A stretch of 64,000 nucleotides of DNA, taken from Linanthus parryae (taxonomy: Eukaryota; Streptophyta; Magnoliopsida; Ericales; Polemoniaceae). The stretch covers positions 48,445,321-48,509,320 of the forward strand of contig JALGPY010000002.1 of the NCBI GenBank assembly GCA_023055425.1. Reading direction: 5' to 3'. Positions within the stretch are counted from its first letter, which is position 1; each line of letters opens with the position of its first letter. This document shows, piece by piece, positions 22,408 through 34,300 of the stretch. A model generated the notes under the pieces. The model searched no databases. It saw only the letters and a list, made by a program, of their open reading frames with translations, and was not told the DNA's origin. The translations under genes and the position numbers were made by a program.

Positions 22408-23745
22408 TATGAAATGAGCACAGAAATGAAGAAAGTAATGGAGAATATAGTTCGGCACTGTGGGGGTTTACCGTTGGCGATTTCATTGATAGGAGGAATT
22501 TTAGCAAATAAAGCAACTTTTGAGGAGTGGGACACAGTGAGCCAAGACCTGAGTAACTCTTTGAATATGGGCAATAAGGGAGTCCAGAATGTGCTGGCTC
22601 TGAGCTACCAAGACTTGCCTAACCATCTCAAAGCTGCTTTCTTTATTTGAGCCTTTTCCCAGAAGATTGTGAAATTGAGGTAAAATCATTGGTTCAAATG
22701 TGGATTGCTGAAGGATTTGTGTCAGGTGCTGCGAGAGAGGAAGAAACACGGACGATGTTAGATGTTGGGGTGAGTTACGTGGATGAGTTGGTAAATAGAT
22801 CGATGGTCCAAGCTTACCTTACAAGATTCACCAGGTCTTGTCGTCTTCATGATCTCATGCGCGAATTTTGTCTCTCGAAGGCACAAGACGAGAAATTTTC
22901 CACGGATCTTCGCCTTCGACAATCAATCCCTAGTGCTCCAACATCAGTGAAGTCTATTCGCAGACTTGGAGTCTACTTCGATGAAATTCAACAACAACCA
23001 TTAAGTATTGCTCCTCTACAGGGAGGCAAGCATGTCCTGTCATGTTTAGTTCACCCCCCTGGTGATCATGCAAATGTGAGTTTGGATACCATGAACTCAC
23101 TCCTGACGGGCTTCAGATATCTAAAAGTTTTCAACCTTGAACATTGTGGCAGCACTGGTCATGGGAAATTATCAAAAGATATAGGAAAACTTGTCCACCT
23201 GAGATATCTAAAGTTAGCACTTCCAATTTTGAGATTGCCCTCTTCTTTAGGAAACTTGATCTTTCTCCAGACCCTTGATTTACGAGGAATTCAGTGCAGT
23301 ATTCCAAATATCTTGTGGAAGTTGAAAGAGTTGAGACATTTATATCTTCCTCGTTACAATTTTCATCCCATTAAGCTACGCTTGGATGGTTTGAGTAAGC
23401 TGGAGACACTAGTTAACTTCCATACATTGTGGTGTGACATTGGAAGCCTAGCCACACTACTCAAACTCTGGAAACTCTGTATTTCTTGCAGTGTCAATGA
23501 GTTGGCCATGATCTTTGCCTTTCCCATGTTCAGCCAAAAAAAAGCCCGCTATGAGTTGCCTCTCCACTTTGGGCATCTATAGTTGCAAGAAACTGAAGGA
23601 GATTCCACAAGGGTTGAAATCCATTACAAGTCTAGAGAGGTTGCACTTTGGTGAAATGAGAGCATCATTTCAACGCAGGATTCTTCAAGGAGGAGAGGAT
23701 TTCCACAAAGTTGAGCACGTGCCTTTTATAAGAATCAAAGAATGA
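22408..23745 (+). pseudogene. Truncated CC-NBS-LRR disease-resistance (NLR) gene
   Basis: The reading starts after a splice-acceptor-like TGCTTACACAG at 22397-22407 and gives the end of an NB-ARC domain with the GLPL motif (HCGGLPLAISLIGGIL). A single-base loss in an A-run near 22629-22632 breaks the frame; the next frame gives CFLYLSLFPEDCEI, the RNBS-D motif. Then come a winged-helix region with an MHD-like motif as RLHDLMREFC and several LRRs (RYLKVFNL, LVHLRYLKL, LETLVNF). A TAG at 23580-23582 interrupts, and the last part, KLKEIPQGLKSITSLE to the TGA at 23743-23745, is a typical NLR C-terminus. The P-loop, kinase-2 and coiled-coil domain are missing and the LRR is short. The family normally acts as a cytosolic immune receptor; this copy cannot. 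Confidence 0.88.
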
Positions 23746-25897
23746 GTTATATTATGCATTGATGTTACTTCTGACTATACAGGGGATGAGGATGGAACTA
23801 CTTCGTTTCCTCTAGCCCTGGTCAGACCCTACCTAACTCGATGGTAGTTGTTTTGGGAGCGCAATTTCTAGGTCCCGGGAGAATGAAGAGTAATAATGAT
23901 TTCAGCAAGAGCAGCCGGACAACAAGGCGAGCATAAGGAGAGGTTTGGTTGAATCATCTGTGCCTTCTATTATCCTAGATGCCCCTTTCATAACCAAACT
24001 TCTATTTTTTGGTCATCTGAATTACTTAGGATTCCTTATTTTCCTGAAGGCACTTTGTTGGTTCATGCCAGGTCGCGAGTTGGATTTCCCCTTCATTCTT
24101 GGGGTAGTTATCTCTTGATTGTAATAAGAAACTATTCTGTGCATTCTATTATGTGAACTAGACGATACCCCGCACTTTGCGCGAGACTATTATTGTTTCT
24201 CCGTACATTAATGTTTTACAAATTCAAATTTTGAAGAAAAAAAAATTAACTAAAAAACATAGTGTAGAGAAAGACAACCTCTCCCCTATTACATCGGAAA
24301 AAGATAGCCTCTCCCGTACTATCGAGGTTGCTTGCCATTAACACTTTACAAATTGTTTCAAGGTTATAGTCAAGCAAAGGTCTCATGTTATGTGGTAAAA
24401 TTAGTTTTATTTTAGTCATCACAACTTAATTTTATTTCATATTACAGGTGACTAAAGATTTTCTATCCAGTAAAATTTTGACTAAAAAAATTGTTTATTT
24501 CGCCATATTAAACTTTAATTAATATTCTTACTTTATTTTCATTTGCATTCCTATTGTAATTTCATTTAACATGTGATGTGCCTAATCTGCACATCTCTTC
24601 TACAGATTCAAAATTACAAAATTTAAATAGTCAAGTAGATGAAGTATGCATTTCTCTTAGCACTTTTGGAACCCTGCTAATTTCGGAGTAAGAGAATTTG
24701 TATCCATAATCATTTCATTGTCTTATTGTCACGTTATTTTTCCCGTTAATAATTTAGAACATTTTTTTACTACATTTTTTTTAAAAATACCTACACACAA
24801 AATACTTATTTTAAACGTGGAGTACCATAATACCCTCCCGGTTAATCACTTTTAGACTTCTTGTGAAACAAAATACATGCGTCATTTTTGTTTCTAAATA
24901 ATGTAATAAAGTTTGAATTTTAAAGATAAATTAAAATTCATCCGCCCATTCACAAATGACGGGAGAAGGTGCTCACTTTATAGTTGTAACCTCAATAGTG
25001 TGCGATACCAATAACTTTCAAGCAATAGATGTAACTCAAGATTTCATTCATTTTTTCTTTTCAGCAAAATAACTAAATATATATGAACTATATAAACCAA
25101 ACTAAAATGACGTATTGAAGGTTAAAGTTGAATCAAATCAAATTCATTACATCTAGATTTGATAAATATAGCAACAAAATTATTGTTTCGATTGCCACCG
25201 CTTCGGTCTTCATATCATAACTCTCCTTCTCGTTGCTTGCCTGGGTAAAGGTTAAACAATGTTCATAGGATTTATATAAAATCTTAAAGTTCAATCAAGT
25301 CTACTCAAGTTTCATTTCAAAAGGATAATCATAGCCAAATATATACTATGTTTATTTGCCAGTTTATTCGTCCTCATATCTCCTCTGGATTGTTGATTGT
25401 CAATATATGCCCCTTCGGATTTTTGATTGTCTAGATGAAAAATCAAAATTTCCTATATTCTTGAAGCTGTCTGACAATCAGAGATGGTAAAAAAAAATAA
25501 GTGAACGGAAAAATGAATTTAGCCATTCTCGACATACATTTTTGTTCTATAATAATTATTATTACTTTTTTTTGAGAAATTTGTTCTATAATTTGAAGTA
25601 AAGTAAGAAGTGAATATCACATCGTCATCTTCCCAAAAATAAACTCCTAGCAAACAATACACAACAAAGTAATGGATAATATGACACCAAAACTCTAAAT
25701 TAAGTGTGTCTAAAAAAATCTAAATTAAGTGTCTCAGATTACCTACTATATTCTTAAGAATCCATGTTGGAAACTGAACACATAAATGCTATGTGATTCT
25801 ATGCAATCACATGCTGATCGACACATCTAATTAGGCTATTCTTTTGACAATTGTTCCTTGAAATAAACAATTAACATCTATTAACAAAAAAGTTACA
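23746..25897. other. Intergenic region downstream of the NLR remnant
   Basis: About 2.1 kb of AT-rich sequence has no recognisable gene. A GC-rich motif CCCCGCACTTTGCGCGAG at 24171-24188 stands out; similar motifs occur in dispersed plant repeats, but I cannot assign it. A short near-duplicate CCTCTCCC phrase lies at about 24280-24320. Confidence 0.35.
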
Positions 25898-25916
25898 TAC
25901 CAATCCCACTAATCTT

Positions 25917-25933
25917 TTTTTTTTTTTTTTTTT
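25917..25933 (-). other. LINE poly(A) tail
   Basis: A poly(T) run on the plus strand directly follows the left target duplication; on the minus strand this is the 3' poly(A) tail used in target-primed reverse transcription. Confidence 0.9.
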
Positions 25934-25955
25934 TGAGAATCAGACCAAACTTTCA

Positions 25956-27185
25956 TTAATCACCGAAAATTAAATGAGACGGGTACACATCCTTTTCTAC
26001 GTATCGTCTAATCCATCCAGGGATGTTCTCGTGCCACTCGCCTTCATTTCCTTGAGCCGCGTGTCTGGCAAGTCGGTCGGCCACGCGATTGTACTCCCTT
26101 CCCCAGAAACGGATCTCGAGACTGGAGTATTGATTGATCAGCTGTAAAGACTCTTCCACTAGCTCTTTCATCTCTCCATTGTCATCACTTCGGATTCCAC
26201 ATCTAGCTTCTTCCAGTTCTCCGATCACATTGCTTGAATCTCCTATTAGCCAGATGCTCTTTTCTTTCCAATGGAGACACGATCTGAGAGCTTGAAGACA
26301 TGCATACTTCTCCGATTGTCTTGCACTCTCACACCGTGGAGAGATTTTCGCACCTGCCATTAAACATTCTCCCGTAGCCGTTCGGAGCAGAAACCCGGCG
26401 GAGGCTCTACCTGAATCTGGGTCCCAGTTGCCGTCAAATTGAAGAATCAGATGATATTCATCAACTACCGTCCTTATGCTTTGTGGCTTATGGATCTCCA
26501 AGCTAAGTATATCTCCCCTTCGAAATTTTTGTTCTTGTAATTTTCGGGGCGTGAGATTTATCACTGAGTCTTGATTCGCCGGTACTCCTTTGAATCTCTG
26601 TAAGTTTCGTTCATGCCAGACTGCCCAGAGAATGACACCGTACCTTGTTAGATATGTCTCGTTGAGTCGCAAAATGTCTGATTTGATTCTTTTTGAAGCA
26701 CTCGTACTTGTTTTTAACAGGAGTTCTTTGCCTTCTGTCGATTCCCACACTGATTTTGCTAACGGACATTCAAAAAGGACATGCTCCGCTGTTTCAGCCC
26801 CTTCACTGCAGAACAAGCATTGGCTCTCGACTTTAATACCCTGTTTCCTCAGGTTCTCCGTCGCGGGAATGGTGTTCTTAGCTGCCCTCCAAACCAGGTG
26901 GCTGGTTTTCTTTTCTACTTTTATTTTCCAAAACTTTGAGAAACAGTTTCTGGTCTGGGTCGAAATTTCCCCTGAGTTCTCCTGGTGTTTTTTCTCCTTC
27001 ATGCCCAGTAAGTATCCTGATTTTACCGTGTATGTGCCAGAATCGTTGTAATGCCAGCGGATTTTGTCTGCAGTCTGTTGCTGTGGTAATCGGATATGTG
27101 CTACCTCTTGGCAATCTACATCAAAGAGGTATTCTCTTAGTTTCTGCATGTTCCAGCTCCTTGCTTCTTTATCGATGAAATCCAT
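25956..27185 (-). pseudogene. LINE ORF2 C-terminus: zf-RVT and RNase H
   Basis: This open frame of about 409 codons begins DFIDKEARSWNMQKLREYLF. A zf-RVT domain (FWKIKVEKKTSHLVWRAA, CLFCSEGAETAEHVLFECP) lies at about residues 85-180. An RNase H domain (FDGNWDPDSGRASAGFLLR, SEKYACLQALRSCL, IGDSSNVIGEL, NRVADRLARHA) lies at about residues 248-385. The D, E, D and D/H-type active-site positions appear present. It is preceded on the minus strand by the inverted block at 27187-27650, so the upstream RT is not joined in frame. The final 3' UTR is only about 30 bp before the poly(A). Confidence 0.88.
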
Positions 27186-27186
27186 G

Positions 27187-27650
27187 TTTTAAACTCCCAG
27201 AAAGTGTGTGTAACAAAATAGAAGACAAGATTAGGCAATTTTGGTGGAGCAACTCAAAAAAGGAGCGAGGTATAAATTGGTTAGCGTGAAACAAACTGCA
27301 AGAGAAGAGGGTGGACTAGCTTTCAGGGATTTCAAAGTTTTCAACCAAGCCATGCTTGCTAAACAGGCTTGGCGGATTTTACATAACCCCCAATCTCTAA
27401 TGAGTAAAGTTATTAAGGCTAAGTATTTTATAGAAAAGAACTTTTGGGAAGGTCAAGAAGGAAACACACCTAGATACGCTTGGAGAAGTATTTGATTTGG
27501 AAAGAAACTGCTAGCGAGAGGTTCCCGGTGGCAGATTGGAGACGGCAAATCAGTGAACATGAACTCACCATAAATTCCCCGTGAGCCAACTTTCAAGTTG
27601 ATCACCAAAAATAGCATGGTCAACAATCTTAAAGTGGAGGGCTTTGAGTT
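27187..27650 (+). pseudogene. Inverted internal segment of LINE ORF2 (RT thumb/connection region)
   Basis: Here the plus strand, opposite to the rest of the LINE, encodes LINE ORF2: FKLPESVCNKIEDKIRQFWW, then EEGGLAFRDFKVFNQAMLAK and FWEGQEGNTPRYAWRS, then IPREPTFKLITKNSMVNNL. These belong between the RT and the zf-RVT domain. Joined in the right orientation, the end of this block (MVNNLKV) would lead into DFIDKEARSWN at 27185, exactly the expected order. The block also carries a TGA in place of the W in WLAWNKL, and frameshifts. The left junction is sharp at about 27186; the right junction is at about 27650. Confidence 0.82.
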
Positions 27651-27654
27651 TGAT

Positions 27655-28845
27655 ATCAATTCTAACAAGAATATAGGAGAAAGTAGTATACTTTTGTTTT
27701 CCAATTGTAGTAGGTAGTCCAAGATACTTATTGTGCTTATCTGTTTCAGGTATTCCACAAAGCTGCTTGATTTCATCCTTAGTCGTCTCAGATACATTTC
27801 GAGAGAAGACAATTACCGAGTTTTCGAAGTTAATAAGTTGACCGGAGGCTCTACAATAAGTGTCCATTATTTCTTGTAAATTTGTAACTTCTTGATTTGT
27901 AGCCTGTAAAAAAAGATAGAGTCGTCAACAAAAAATAAGTGAGAGACCACTGGTCCTCCCCGAGATGCTCTCACTCCTGCAAGTCTTCTACTACTAATTG
28001 CAGAAGTGATGGCACTCGATAAAGCCTCTGAACAAAGCACGAATAGGTATGGTGATAGGGGCAGCCCTGCCTAAGACCTCTCTCGGGAATGACTTTCCCG
28101 GTTAGAGCCCATTATGGATAAACTCATACTGGGCCATTGATACGCACCGCATAATAACTGATATCAAATTCGGTCCGAATCCGAACTTTTGTAGGACGTT
28201 CTCTAGAAAACTCCATTCAACACGGTCATATGCTTTTGACATGTCAACCTTTAGGGCTAGTGCACCTTACTTTCCTTTCTTTCGCGTCTTGAGGGTATGA
28301 ATAACCTCAAAAGCCGTCAGAATATTACCCGTGATTAACCTTCCCGGCACGAAAGCTGACTTGTTTTCTGAGATGATGTCGTCAAGAACATTCTTAACCC
28401 TATATGCCACAACCTTTGCCACAATATTATAGATAATAGAACTCAAACTGATCAGCCTATAATCAGCCGGTTTCCGTGGCTGTTTAGTTTTAGGGATCAA
28501 AGCAATTACCGTATGGTTAAAGCTTCCCATGTCCACGCCTGCATTCAGGATTTCGAGGAAAGTCTTAGTGGTGTCTTTACCCACAACTCCCCAGTATTTT
28601 TGGTAAAAACCAGCAGAGAACCCGTCTTTCCCTGGCGCCTTATCCGGGTTCATTTGAAAGAGGGCATAAGCAACTTCCTGGTCTGTAAAATCTTCGTCGA
28701 GTGCTGCTATTTTCTCCTCTAGGATAGCACGGTTAGCCAACCCGTCTGTCACTGTACTAATTTCATCTGGGTTAGGATTGATCGAACTAAAAATAGCCCG
28801 AAAGTGCCTTTCGAGACATGCAGTTACCTCCTCTTCCGACTGCAC
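27655..28845 (-). pseudogene. LINE ORF2 reverse transcriptase, frameshifted
   Basis: Minus-strand pieces give RT motifs in order: PDKAPGKDGFSAGFYQKYW, VIALIPKTKQPRKPADYR, SAFVPGRLITGNIL, then LALKVDMSKAYDRVEW (near 28240), GLPLSPYLFVLCSEAL (near 28045) and the catalytic FVDD box (near 27930, FVDDSIFFY). It ends with KHNKYLGLPTTIGKQKYTTF near 27690. Stops and shifts occur near 28270, 28110 and 27900. The expected stretch between SYI and FKLP is largely missing at the inversion junction, so some sequence was lost there. Confidence 0.85.
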
Positions 28846-28929
28846 CCACCTGCCACTCTCGTCTTCTATCCCATTGAATCCGTTCCTTGCTCTTCTAATC
28901 GATGCTTTGCGGTTGAAGAACCTTGTGTT

Positions 28930-29988
28930 TCAGTCACCGAACTTCAACCAATCTGTACGTGCTCTTTGTGCCCACATCACTTCTTCTCTTCTTAGTAGTT
29001 CATCGTACTGTAACGACAAATTCTTTTTCTCCTCCATTACTTCCTTGGTTTGTGCTCTGCTTTCCAGTACCTCTTTCCGTGACCTCAGTGCTTTAATTTG
29101 TTGCTTAACATTCCCAAATGTCTCTTTGTTCCAACCTTGACATCGTACAGCCATACGTGCCAATTTTGTTTGCAGCGAGAGCTGCCTGTTTTGGCTCCAG
29201 CAGCTTGCTACAACTTCGGGAAAGCTATTGTGCATGTTCCACATTCGTTCGTAGTGAAACCTACGTCTTTTGTTCGGCTTTTGCTCCTTCTTGTCCCATT
29301 CTAGCAGGAGGGGTCTATGATCCGATCATAGGCCCGTGGTGTGTGTGACCCTTGCTCCTCCGAATTTAGTCATCCGATCAATTGTATCTACTACTCTATC
29401 GAGACGTACCTTGATGTTTGTTTCTTCTTCTTTATTGTTTAACCAAGTGAACTCTGGTCCTGCAAATCCAAGATCAACTAGGCATAAATCTTGCAAAACC
29501 GAATTGAAAGCTTGCATTTGACTATACCTTCTCTCCTTACCCCCTTCCTTCTCCAAGTTGGAACATATTTCATTAAAATTGCCAGACAAGCACCATGGCC
29601 TATCACTCATAGGTGCTATCTTCCGCAAAAGTTCCCATGTGTTGAATCTTTGATCCCTCTCCGGGTCTCCATAGACCCCAGTAAGTCGCCAAACAAATCC
29701 ATCTTGATATTCTATCAAAGTGTCAATATGATGGTTGGATACTTTGATTAGCTTGACTTTTACCTTAAAATCCCAAAGTAGTGCTAATCCACCCTTCCGA
29801 TCGTGAGCTTCAGCAAAAATACCACTTGCATACTTAACCTTTTCACGTACCTTCTCCATCTCGAACTTGTTGAGTTTTGTCTCCATAAGAAAGACAACAT
29901 TTGGGGAAAGGAGCCTCCACTGCTCCTTTAGGGCTCGGACCGCGCGCGGTTTCCCCAACCCGCGCACATTCCAGCTTAGGAGACTCAT
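28930..29988 (-). pseudogene. LINE ORF2 apurinic/apyrimidinic-type endonuclease and linker
   Basis: ORF2 begins ATG at 29988 with MSLLSWNVRGLGKPRAVRAL, the N-terminal motif of LINE endonucleases. Next are METKLN (catalytic E), FVWRLTGVYGDPERDQR, SGNFNEI (where GDFN is usual) and KVRLDRVV. The frame breaks near 29326, just before the expected SDHRPL motif. It resumes in another frame as WNKETFGNVKQQIKALRSR and ends TDWLKFGD at 28930. The enzyme would nick target DNA to prime reverse transcription. The first ATG overlaps the ORF1 stop codon. Confidence 0.85.
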
Positions 29989-31304
29989 TGTGCTTGGCGG
30001 GACTGCTTAACAGCTGCCGCCAATCGCGCATTCAAAGTTTTTGAGGAACTCAAAACCTTGTTTTCTGCTCCACCACTCCCGTCACCTTTCTCTGTCCCTC
30101 CCCTTATTGCTCCAAGATATCTTCGCTCTAGCTCAAGTTGTTTGTTTCTCTTGGAGTTTTCCAACATCTGTACCGATCCCGGGCTTAGGTCTGGTGCTAT
30201 TTTCCTCTTTGGCGAAGCTGGCTTACTTTCCCCCACCGCGTCCTTCCTACTTTCCTTCCCAGTCGGCTTCTTGCTACTATCTTTTGTCACCGCATTTTTC
30301 CCTTCTTTGGGGTTTGTCGCCGTCTTGTTAGGTTGGCCTATTGGGGCTTTCTCCCCGATGTTCTTACTCGGCTTAGAGTTACTCTTCTCCTGCTGAGCTG
30401 TCTCCGTCGTTTGGCTTTCCTGCAAGATTTCGACCTCCTTTGCTGGGTTGGTTGGGTTAGCCATTGGCTCTTCCAGGTCTTTATTAAGGTCAAATATCCC
30501 CACATCCTCCTCGGAGGGCTTTTCTTTTGTTTCTCCTGTCGGCTTTGCCTTGGTTTTCGTCTTCTTCCCCGCTGCTTGACGTCCCTTCTTTGGTGGTTGG
30601 AATAACATCCATTCCCCATAACCCGACTCTTCCTCTGTATCCTTGCCCCTTGCTGGGTGGCAGCAGCTACTTTGGTTATCAAGGTACCCACACCACTTGC
30701 AAATCGAAGGAATCCGCTCATACTTGAAATCCAACCAAACCCTAGCCTTCTTAATATTGACGTAAAGTCCTATAGGCAGCGCCTCGAAGATTGGCATTCT
30801 TACTCGCACCCGAACATAGTTCTCCAGGCCATCACTGTTAACTCTTGGGTCTGACTCAAGGATCGCTCTGATGTTTTTCCCTGCTTTTCTTCCGGCTGCC
30901 TCGGTCGTTAGATGAAGCGGTAATCGATGGACTTGAACCCACACGTCCATGGTCTCGAAGCACGACTTTTCAGTTTCGTCACCCAGCCTCCAGGGTTTGA
31001 GCACCATCATTGCTCCTTCAAAGACCCATGGTCCGCCGGAGGATATGCGGTCCATTAGGTTCTTATTCGGGAATTTAAGGAGAAAGGTGTTGCGACTAAC
31101 GTACACGAATTCTACCTGGTCTCCCTTATTCCAGATCCGCCAGAAAAAAGCCCTTTCCGATCTAGGGTTTATATCTTCTCCTGACAGAAGTCTGGCAATT
31201 AAGCACCACTCAAATCCCTTCTCAGCTTTCGTAAAAAACTCTTCTTCAAATACGATTTCGTCCGACTCCTTCTCTGTCAGTCTTAGCGTGTCAAAGGCCA
31301 TCAC
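29985..31304 (-). CDS. LINE ORF1 protein (DUF4283-type, zinc knuckle), main part
   Basis: About 439 codons are open to a TGA at 29987-29985. The N-terminal half is a DUF4283-like domain (FWRIWNKGDQVEFVYVSRN, GGPWVFEGAMMVLKPW, FETMDVWVQVHRLPLHLT). A zinc-knuckle-like CKWCGYLDNQSSCC lies near residue 205, and a long lysine-rich, low-complexity tail follows. Such proteins bind LINE RNA. The true start is not here: translation continues upstream through GTG 31304-31302 into the target duplication CGTTG, and the first 12 codons lie at 34554-34519 beyond the solo LTR. The frame rejoins exactly if the insert and one CGTTG are removed. The many plus-strand frames over 30041-30727 are antisense shadows. 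Confidence 0.85.
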   Translation of the reverse strand: MMAFDTLRLTEKESDEIVFEEEFFTKAEKGFEWCLIARLLSGEDINPRSERAFFWRIWNKGDQVEFVYVSRNTFLLKFPNKNLMDRISSGGPWVFEGAMMVLKPWRLGDETEKSCFETMDVWVQVHRLPLHLTTEAAGRKAGKNIRAILESDPRVNSDGLENYVRVRVRMPIFEALPIGLYVNIKKARVWLDFKYERIPSICKWCGYLDNQSSCCHPARGKDTEEESGYGEWMLFQPPKKGRQAAGKKTKTKAKPTGETKEKPSEEDVGIFDLNKDLEEPMANPTNPAKEVEILQESQTTETAQQEKSNSKPSKNIGEKAPIGQPNKTATNPKEGKNAVTKDSSKKPTGKESRKDAVGESKPASPKRKIAPDLSPGSVQMLENSKRNKQLELERRYLGAIRGGTEKGDGSGGAENKVLSSSKTLNARLAAAVKQSRQAQ

Positions 31305-31309
31305 CGTTG

Positions 31310-34300
31310 TAAAACAGCCCGGGATCTCGGTTCAGGGTTAACGCGACAATCGATAACCAAAAGTAGATTATTAACTATTAAATTTACATTTCGGTTAAAG
31401 TACATAACAAAATTTCGATAATAAGTACAATTTAAACACATAACATTTGTGATCTACTAAGTGATCTAAGTTGAGCTACACTGCTTCGTCTCGATCCGCG
31501 TTCCCATTCCCCAAACTTGTTTGACGACCTGCGGTTTTAAAATGGCAAAAGCCGACGCAGTTTTGAAGAAAATGATCAGTATAAAACTGAGTAAATACAT
31601 ACTACGACATGTAAAGAAACGAGTGGCACGGAAGCATGAGTTGAAACAAATCAGAAGATTTAAACAGTAAAACTATCATATTGGAGAATTTGGATCAACT
31701 TGAAGTAACCGAGTAACAAAAACCTCTCAATTTAATAACATTGAGAAACCACAAATAGTTGGTAAAATATCCAGAGTAAACAAGTTCATTTGAACTGATA
31801 ACGATAGTAGTTCATGAGTAGCCAAGATTTACAATTCATTTCAATCGATTAGGGCATATCAAGAGCCACAAACAACATTAATAAGTAGTCAATTTTTAAT
31901 TTCGACTTCAATCAACAGTTTAATTTAGCTGAGGCGTGTCAAGAGCCACCAGCAGGATCGATGTAAACAGAGGGATCACGAAATAACCACTAAGGGTTCC
32001 TTCTAGGGTCTATCAAACCCTATTTCACCCGAGCGTTAAGGGAGCCCATTCGTCAACCCCGCTCACAACATTAGCTAAAAGGCCTTAAGTGTCGACACCC
32101 CTATACCGTAGTGACCCTTACAAGTATAAGTAGCACTCTATAGCTCTATAAACCCTTGGCCTCAATAACTTGGTACATTTTGGCTCATCGGGGCGGATTT
32201 TTGAACATTGACGTTCTATCCAATAATAAGAAGCATTGCTTCAATGGTCTTGGCCATAAGAAAATGGAGGATCGCTTGACGCCTCCCATTAATAACAGTA
32301 CTATGTACATCGTCCTAAGTCTATTAGAGGTATTTTATTTATTCTCTTTCACATAACTAGTTCCGAGAGTTCTCAAATGAGGTGAATAAAATAGTTTAAC
32401 AACATTCGAGTGGAAAATATGCATTCTCATACTTTTTCATATAACAAGCATACATTTGAAACATCACACACATGTGCACATTTGATATAAAAAGGTCGTA
32501 CATATGTACTTACCACTGAGATGAAGAGCAATCAAAATCAAGAAACTAAGCCTAGCACTCCGACGACAACCGCTCTCTCCTACGGGGTCGATGTCTACAA
32601 TCACACGTATGACGTACTCGTTATAACCAATTTACACATGCATAATAAAGATGAAAACCTACATGTCACATAGTCCTAAATTTCACTAATGCACATATAA
32701 TTATGTTTAATTATCAAAATAAGTCCAACAAAACACCTAGAAGTTCAAAAATTCAAGTTTTCTAAAAAATGTGAAACTACAATTCTGGGCAGAATTGTAG
32801 CTCTAACTTGAGCCATATTTACCATATCAAATCATCTCCTAAAATCTTGAAATTAATGTATGATGAACATATATGTGTCTACTTTCAGAAACATCAAGAA
32901 AGACATGAATAGCTATCATAAAACTCAAGTTACAAAAATAACAAACACTGCTATGCAGAGACAAGTTTGGAAGAAAGTTTCAACTTTGAAGAACAATTAA
33001 TACTACTTGGAGAATAGGAAAAATGGCCATCTTCTCCAGAATAAATCCCTTATGTGTCTAGTTTCATCACAAGAAAGATTGGGTGCCATAAGTTTCTGGA
33101 AATGAGATTTTTAACAAAAATGGTAAAACTTGGCCAAAAACAGAGTTTCAGAAAACTTGCAACTTAGAATGAGCATATCTCCCTAACCAAAAAGGCTATG
33201 GGGTTGAATTTTCTTTCAAAATGACCCTATATGAGTCTAGTTTCAGAATATGAATGATTTAAAAATTCTACAGAGACAAATATACGTTGTTCACAAACTG
33301 GTCAGATTGTAAAAATGTGTAATTTTCACCTAGAGCACTTAAAACATGATGAAATCAATTATATGACACATGCAACTTATGGAGACTTGATTTTCACCCA
33401 AAATTACATCATTTTAGGCATTAAGTAATACTTTTACATGCTCTTGACACAAATGATCAAAACCCTCTTGGGTAACAATGCAAAGAAGATGGCATTCACA
33501 ACATGCATGTGGGTTCTAGTGTGGGTTTCATGAAATAGTCAAATTTTTTGGAGTTCAACTCTTGATCAAACCATGAAAATAAAGAATCAATGATAGAAAT
33601 GAAGAAATCTAAGGTGCAATTCAATCAATCAAAGCTAAACATAGACATGCATATATGATTTCAAGACTAGAAGAAAAGTTACCCCAAGATTCAAGAAGAT
33701 GGTGGATGAAAGAGTGAAATTGGTCTTGAATTCTTGAGTGGAATGATGAAAGAACTCCCCTCCATGATGATACTAAGCTTAGACTCAAGTTTTTCATAAT
33801 TTGGGGACTAAGAAATGAAGTTTTGGTGGAGTTTTGTGGAGGTCAAGCTCCAAAAACGGGAATGGAGTTTGAGGAGAGATGAGAGAGCTCCTTTTGAAGA
33901 GAAAAAGATGTGAAAAATGAGAGGTGTAGATGATGGAGATGATGAAGTGTTTATTAAATAAGATAATATATACATACATACATAAATTGACTAGCTAGAA
34001 TCTCTTATTTTAATGGGGTTGACTAAAGTAGTTGAGGAAGAAATTGGGATGTAAATATTAAATAGAATATTTGATCATGGGTGAGGATGAAATATGAAAG
34101 TCAAATGTGGATGGGGATTGAGGTGGAAATTAAAAGTCTCCCAACAAATTAGTTGGGGTAGAAATTAGAATAACAAGAAAATGAGGGTTGACATGCAAAT
34201 GCTAGAAATTGAAGGTAACTCTAATATTTCATATACAAGATACGTATTTATGGAACTAACTAATCAAAATTAATAAAAAAAAATACTTATTTCCACTTTT

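Noticed and set aside
24160..24200. CCCCGCACTTTGCGCGAG motif as a transposon terminus
   Set aside because: No matching second end or target duplication found within the window.
26590..27178. Plus-strand frames of 80-153 codons
   Set aside because: Antisense shadows of the LINE zf-RVT/RNase H frame.
30041..30727. Several plus-strand frames of 65-112 codons
   Set aside because: They are antisense to the lysine-rich tail of LINE ORF1, whose base bias leaves the opposite strand open.
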